A stretch of DNA of 25,606 bases from Alcanivorax sp. UBA4485 (lineage in GTDB: Bacteria > Pseudomonadota > Gammaproteobacteria > Pseudomonadales > Alcanivoracaceae), in NCBI GenBank assembly GCA_002389055.1, contig DGNT01000163.1:1-25606 (forward strand), written 5' to 3'. Of the stretch, positions 22,358 through 25,606 are shown piece by piece (the first letter of the stretch is position 1; the number at the start of each line of letters is the position of its first letter). The position numbers and the translations under genes are program-made. The notes beneath the pieces are model-generated. The model was not told the DNA's origin. It ran no database searches and saw only the letters and a program-made list of their open reading frames with translations.

Positions 22358-23161
22358 ATGAGCTTCAAAGGTATGACGATCGTGCTCACCGGTGCCTCAA
22401 GCGGCATCGGCGAGGAAGCGGCCAAACAGCTGGCCGCGCGCGGCGCCCGGCTGTGCCTGGTGGCGCGCCGGGAACAGGAACTGGAACGGGTGCAGAACGA
22501 CATCCACCGCAAAGGCGGCCAGGCCTGGATTTACCCCACCGACCTGACCAACGCGGACAGCATCACCACCAGCCTGGACGCCATCCTGCATGAACACCCG
22601 CGGGTGGACGCCCTGGTCAACAACGCCGCCCACTCCATCCGCCGCCCCATCCTCGAGGCGCTGGACCGCATCCACGACTACGAGCGCACCATGCAGCTCA
22701 ACTACATCGGCGCGGTGCGCATGACCATGGGCCTGATACCGCGCTTCCTGGAGCAAGGTCGCGGCCAGGTGGTGAACGCCTCCACTCTCTCCGCCCAGGT
22801 GCCGATTCCGCTGTTCTCCGCCTACCTGGCCAGCAAGGCGGCGCTGGATTCGTACTCCCGCTCGCTCAACGCGGAGCTCGGCCACAAAGGCATCCAGGCC
22901 ACCATGGTCTACTTCCCCATGGTGCGCACGCCGATGTCCAACCGCACCGAAATCTACAAGCACATGCGCATGATGAGCGTGGAGGATGCCGCCGGCTGGA
23001 TCATCAAGGCCCTGCGCGACCGCCCCGCCCGCGTCGGCAAACCCCTGGGCACCCTCGGCAGCCTGGTGCTCGCCGCCGCGCCCGGCCCGGCGGTGAGACT
23101 CACCCAGCCGTTCTTCCGCCGCATGGACAAAAACCTGAAGGCCAAACTCAAGAAGAAATAA
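22358..23161 (+). CDS. SDR oxidoreductase resembling Acr1 fatty acyl-CoA reductase
   Basis: The 267-residue SDR has TGASSGIG at 11-18, NNAAHSIRR at 88-96, and catalytic Ser142, Tyr156 and Lys160. Segments such as IRRPILEALDRIHDYERTMQ, LNYIGAVRMTMGL, SAYLASKAALDSYSRSL and MVRTPM...IYKHM closely follow the Acinetobacter Acr1 acyl-CoA reductase pattern. Acr1 makes fatty aldehydes for wax-ester synthesis. The protein lacks Acr1's N-terminal extension and ends in a lysine-rich tail. ATG 22358 is preferred because the fold begins there; the upstream 28 codons would cross the promoter region. The ribosome site is weak. A different long-chain SDR activity remains possible. Confidence 0.8.
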   Translation: MSFKGMTIVLTGASSGIGEEAAKQLAARGARLCLVARREQELERVQNDIHRKGGQAWIYPTDLTNADSITTSLDAILHEHPRVDALVNNAAHSIRRPILEALDRIHDYERTMQLNYIGAVRMTMGLIPRFLEQGRGQVVNASTLSAQVPIPLFSAYLASKAALDSYSRSLNAELGHKGIQATMVYFPMVRTPMSNRTEIYKHMRMMSVEDAAGWIIKALRDRPARVGKPLGTLGSLVLAAAPGPAVRLTQPFFRRMDKNLKAKLKKK

Positions 23162-23162
23162 C

Positions 23163-23221
23163 GTGGGAGCGGGCCCCGCCCGCGAAAGGGTGGCGCCAGC
23201 CACCCGGCAGGATCCCAGAGA
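23163..23221 (+). repeat. single REP unit (E)
   Basis: GTGGGA, hairpin 1 GCGGGC-CCC-GCCCGC, GAAA, hairpin 2 GGGTGGC-GCCA-GCCACCC, then GGCAGGATCCCAGAG. There is no inverted partner. It starts 2 bases after the Acr1-like gene stops and faces the end of the convergent small gene. The terminal box is of the ATCCC type found in the right-hand unit of pairs B, C and D. Confidence 0.88.
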
Positions 23222-23229
23222 CCCATTAA

Positions 23230-23547
23230 CTACCGATAAAGCCGCCGGTCCCGCCCGACCCGATCCATCGCCTCATCGGTCTCTCTCCGCATCCGCAGCA
23301 ACTTGCGCCCCTGCGCCAGCGCCCGCTCGCGGGCCTGGCCGGTCATCTCATAGGCGTGCTTATAACTACCGGGCGGACGGTGGCACTCGAGCTGCGTCTT
23401 GGCACGCTCGTAGTCGTCGCAGATTGAAGAATACTTGGCGATACGCGCATCCAGCGCGCGGTCGTCGCTTGCGGTCGCGGAAAGCGGGGTACTGGAAAAA
23501 ACGGCCAAAGCCGTGAGGATGAACGCCTTCCTGGCTCGTGCTTGCAT
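23230..23547 (-). CDS. small secreted protein of unknown function
   Basis: The 105-residue protein has a signal peptide (KAFILTALAVFSSTPLSATA, cleavage near 26). The mature part is about 79 residues, highly charged, probably helical, with two cysteines (C43 and C55) that could form a disulfide. AAGGAGG precedes ATG 23547. The same frame is open upstream into the tRNA-Leu gene, but that extension is not a gene. I do not recognise the family. It could share a transcript with the tRNA that precedes it by 48 bases. Confidence 0.75.
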   Translation of the reverse strand: MQARARKAFILTALAVFSSTPLSATASDDRALDARIAKYSSICDDYERAKTQLECHRPPGSYKHAYEMTGQARERALAQGRKLLRMRRETDEAMDRVGRDRRLYR

Positions 23548-23595
23548 GTCTCCCTCCTTGGAAACCGGGCGTGAACCGCCCTTCATATTGTCAGA

Positions 23596-23680
23596 TGGTG
23601 CGCCAGGAGGGACTTGAACCCCCACACCTTGCGGCATCAGGACCTAAACCTGACGTGTCTACCAATTCCACCACTGGCGC
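23596..23680 (-). tRNA. tRNA-Leu (anticodon TAG)
   Basis: The 85-base gene folds as a class II tRNA. The acceptor stem is GCGCCAG/CTGGCGC with discriminator A and an encoded CCA. The D-loop region contains GGTAGAC, the anticodon stem is TCAGG/CCTGA with loop TTTAGGT (anticodon TAG, reading CUN leucine codons), there is a long variable arm, and the T-loop is TTCAAGT. A TATACT hexamer (23690-23695, minus strand) lies where a -10 element would be. Confidence 0.96.
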
Positions 23681-23703
23681 AGGCCGCGAAGTATAGCAGC
23701 GAC

Positions 23704-23733
23704 CCGCCGGGTAAGCGAAGCGTCACCCGGCGG
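23704..23733. terminator. hairpin between the coiled-coil gene and tRNA-Leu
   Basis: CCGCCGGGT (23704-23712) pairs with ACCCGGCGG (23725-23733), a perfect 9-bp GC-rich stem around 12 bases, 6 bases past the stop of the coiled-coil gene. There is no T-run after it on the minus strand, so termination would be Rho-aided or partial. Confidence 0.5.
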
Positions 23734-23739
23734 TCCGCG

Positions 23740-24627
23740 TTACTGTTCCAGACGATCCAACCGGTTGTTGACCTGGATACGGTACTGATCGAACGCCCGG
23801 ATGGCCGCTTCGATGTCGCCGAGCCGCTGATTGAGCTGTTCCGAGCTGCCGGCGCTGCTCTTCAACTGCGCGATGGCGGCCTTCTGCGCCTGATTCTGCT
23901 GCTCGAGCTGCTTGACGGTGTCCACCACCACGTCCACCTGGGTTTCCAGCTGGTTGATCTGGGTGCGCCACTGCGAGCTGCTTTCGTTGACCGCTTTGAC
24001 GGCGCTGTCGATCTGCGTTTTCAGGTCGGCGATCTGGCTCTGGGTGTTCTTGATGCCCTGGTCGTAGCCGCCCACGGTTTTCTTCAGGTCCGCCAGGGCG
24101 CTGTCGTTACTCTTGAGCGTATCGCGCAGGCTCTGCACGGTTTTCTGGTTTTCCTGGATCCACTCTTTGTTGCGCTTATTGCTCACATCCCAGAGCTTGC
24201 GGATCTCATCGTCGTTCTTGTCGATGGCCTTGTTCTGGTTGTCCAGGGTCTCGCGCAGTTTGCCGCCAGTCTGGTCCAGGGACTCGTCGGTGGCCGACAA
24301 GCGTGCCTGCAGGTTCTCCAGCTGCTCGGAGGACATGCCCATGCGGGTTTCCATCTGGCCCTGTAGTGCGGTGATTTCGCGGTAGAAGTAAGCACACGCT
24401 ACGGCCAGTGCCACCGCCAGCACCAGGGTGAGAAAGATCCAGCCGCCGTTGCCGCCGCCGCTGCGCGGGGGCGCCTGGCGCGGTGGTGGGGTCCGACCGC
24501 CGCCACCCTTGCCCCGGTCGCCGCCGTTGCCGCCCTGGGGCGGCTTGGCGCTGGCTTTTTGCCGGCGCGGCTCGTCCACGGATACGTCGTCGATATCACC
24601 CAGTTTGACGTCTCGCTCTCGAGTCAT
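23740..24627 (-). CDS. single-pass membrane protein with long periplasmic coiled coil
   Basis: The 295-residue protein has a charged cytoplasmic head (1-30), a Gly/Pro/Arg-rich linker (31-61), and one membrane segment (about 62-82, WIFLTLVLAVALAVACAYFY). The last 210 residues are rich in Gln, Asp, Lys and Leu with coiled-coil heptads, for example LRETLDNQNKAIDKNDDEIR and INQLETQVDVVVDTVKQLEQ. No enzyme motif is present. The family is not recognised; it looks like an envelope scaffold or adaptor. ATG 24627 has only a weak GGG upstream. It lies downstream of sodB on the same strand, separated by a REP pair. Confidence 0.82.
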   Translation of the reverse strand: MTRERDVKLGDIDDVSVDEPRRQKASAKPPQGGNGGDRGKGGGGRTPPPRQAPPRSGGGNGGWIFLTLVLAVALAVACAYFYREITALQGQMETRMGMSSEQLENLQARLSATDESLDQTGGKLRETLDNQNKAIDKNDDEIRKLWDVSNKRNKEWIQENQKTVQSLRDTLKSNDSALADLKKTVGGYDQGIKNTQSQIADLKTQIDSAVKAVNESSSQWRTQINQLETQVDVVVDTVKQLEQQNQAQKAAIAQLKSSAGSSEQLNQRLGDIEAAIRAFDQYRIQVNNRLDRLEQ

Positions 24628-24948
24628 GGGGAAACCCTGTCCTGTCCGATGTGGGAAAACGCCTATCTTACCCGTCCGCCGTCATCGGCGCACAGAGGTG
24701 TGGCTTTGTGCGTGGGGAAACAGAGAAAGTTCCGGGAGGAAGGCGGTTTGCGGGGAATAGTAAAAGGGCTTTGGGAGCGAAATTTGTGGGAGCGGGCCTT
24801 GCCCGCGAAAGGGAGCGAAGCTCCCGGCAGGATTCCAGAGGCATACCTAACGGCAGCACAAACAACGTCTCTGGTATCCTGCCGGCCGGCTTTGCCGGCC
24901 TTTCGCTTGCAGGCAAGCTCCCACAATCGCGTCCTAAAAGAGCTTCGC
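24628..24948. other. gene-free stretch between sodB and the coiled-coil gene
   Basis: These 321 bases hold the REP pair F (24786-24924) and, at 24628-24785, the presumed promoter and leader of the coiled-coil gene. No coding frame with a ribosome site was seen. Confidence 0.7.
24786..24924. repeat. REP inverted pair (F) with swapped stem sequence
   Basis: The left unit has hairpin 1 GCGGGC-CTT-GCCCGC and hairpin 2 GGGAGC-GAA-GCTCCC. In the inverted right unit hairpin 1 has become GCTTGC-CT-GCAAGC, both arms changed together, and hairpin 2 is GGCCGGC-AAA-GCCGGCC. Its spacer, read on the minus strand, starts CGTTGTTTGTGC like the plus-strand spacer of pair C, so the spacer is inverted relative to that copy. 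Confidence 0.9.
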
Positions 24949-25533
24949 TTAGGCGAAGTTCTTGGCCGCGAAGTCCCAGTTGATCAGGTTCCAGATGGAT
25001 TCCAGATACTTGGGACGGGCATTGCGGTAGTCGATGTAGTAGGCGTGCTCCCACACGTCCACGGTGAACAGCGGCGTCTGGCCGTTGCCGTGGGCGATCG
25101 GGGTGTCGGCGTCGTCGGTGTTGACGATGTCCACGCCGCCATCGGAGGTTTTCACCAGCCAGGTCCAGCCGGAGCCGAAGTTGCCGGCCGCCTTGGCGTT
25201 GAACTCTTCCTTGAACTTATCGAAAGAGCCGAACTTCTTGGTGATCGCTTCGCCCAGTGCACCGGACGGCTCGCCACCGCCGTTGGGGCTCAGGCTGTTC
25301 CAGTAGAAGGTGTGGTTCCAGACCTGCGCGGCCTGGTTGAACAGACCACCTTTGGCGCTCTGGATGATCTCTTCCAGGGATTTGCCTTCGTCGTCGGTCC
25401 CCTTGATCAGATCGTTGAGCTTGGTGACGTACGCGTTGTGGTGCTTACCGTGATGATACTCGAGCGTCTCTTTGGAGATGTGCGGTTCAAGAGCGTCTTT
25501 CTCGAAAGGAAGCGGCGGAAGTTCAAAAGCCAT
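24949..25533 (-). CDS. sodB: iron superoxide dismutase
   Basis: The 194-residue enzyme converts superoxide to oxygen and peroxide in the cytoplasm. Metal ligands are H27, H74, D159 and H163 (DVWEHAYYIDYRN). Q70 in NQAAQVWNHTFYWNS together with GNFGSGWTWLV marks the iron-type family. Length and N-terminus (MAFELPPLPF) are standard. ATG 25533 is chosen because AGGGGAA lies upstream; an in-frame TTG at 25539 is less likely. The promoter lies in the last 73 bases of the window and is too short to judge for Fur control. Confidence 0.97.
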   Translation of the reverse strand: MAFELPPLPFEKDALEPHISKETLEYHHGKHHNAYVTKLNDLIKGTDDEGKSLEEIIQSAKGGLFNQAAQVWNHTFYWNSLSPNGGGEPSGALGEAITKKFGSFDKFKEEFNAKAAGNFGSGWTWLVKTSDGGVDIVNTDDADTPIAHGNGQTPLFTVDVWEHAYYIDYRNARPKYLESIWNLINWDFAAKNFA

Positions 25534-25606
25534 AGTCAATTCCCCTGACTGTTGTCGAATTGCTATTCGGACGAAAAAATTACCGGAGCATCATAACAAG
25601 CAGCCT

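Noticed and set aside
23548..23637. N-terminal extension of the small secreted protein into tRNA-Leu
   Set aside because: The extension translates tRNA sequence and lacks a ribosome site, while ATG 23547 has AAGGAGG and begins a signal peptide.

Overview
The window is GC-rich gammaproteobacterial chromosome with short intergenic gaps. Several things suggest an Alcanivorax-like marine or hydrocarbon-associated bacterium: a FadL-like outer-membrane protein, an Acr1-type acyl-CoA reductase relative, a GlyGly-CTERM protease, an egtB-egtD pair and Pseudomonas-type REP elements. That assignment is inference from gene content and style, not from a marker gene.

Bases 1-3530 look like an accessory segment. 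All genes are on the minus strand: a truncated FadL-like porin, dsbC, and two REP-associated tyrosine transposase relatives (RAYTs). Long AT-richer gaps here carry copies of AAAAGGGGACAGGCAC, one of them a 15-bp hairpin. Both RAYTs lack the first histidine of the HUH motif but keep the catalytic tyrosine. The downstream RAYT sits 16 bp before dsbC, as if co-transcribed.

Bases 3531-16080 hold mostly housekeeping and metabolic genes: a dienelactone-hydrolase-family protein, a toxin-antitoxin pair, ppc, a membrane protein with a decayed GGDEF domain, a secreted trypsin-like protease, an FAD monooxygenase, dinB, a small Cys-containing protein and ppnN. Bases 16090-20455 hold a type-II-like 3-hydroxyacyl-CoA dehydrogenase, the ergothioneine genes egtB-egtD, a hotdog thioesterase and a DUF1289 protein.

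Bases 20460-23160 form a zinc-homeostasis unit. A zigA-type GTPase and zur run as one operon whose promoter is overlapped by a perfect 19-bp Zur palindrome, and an Acr1-like reductase is divergent from it. The right end carries a small secreted protein, tRNA-Leu(TAG), a membrane-anchored coiled-coil protein and sodB.

Two dispersed repeat families run through the window. Ten REP units (four inverted pairs and two singles) keep invariant boxes but have two hairpins whose sequences change while pairing is kept, and they occupy five of the six convergent gene junctions. A second family is built of the heptamer CTGTATC and forms hairpins before ppnN and after egtD. No CRISPR array, rRNA, prophage or integrase was seen.
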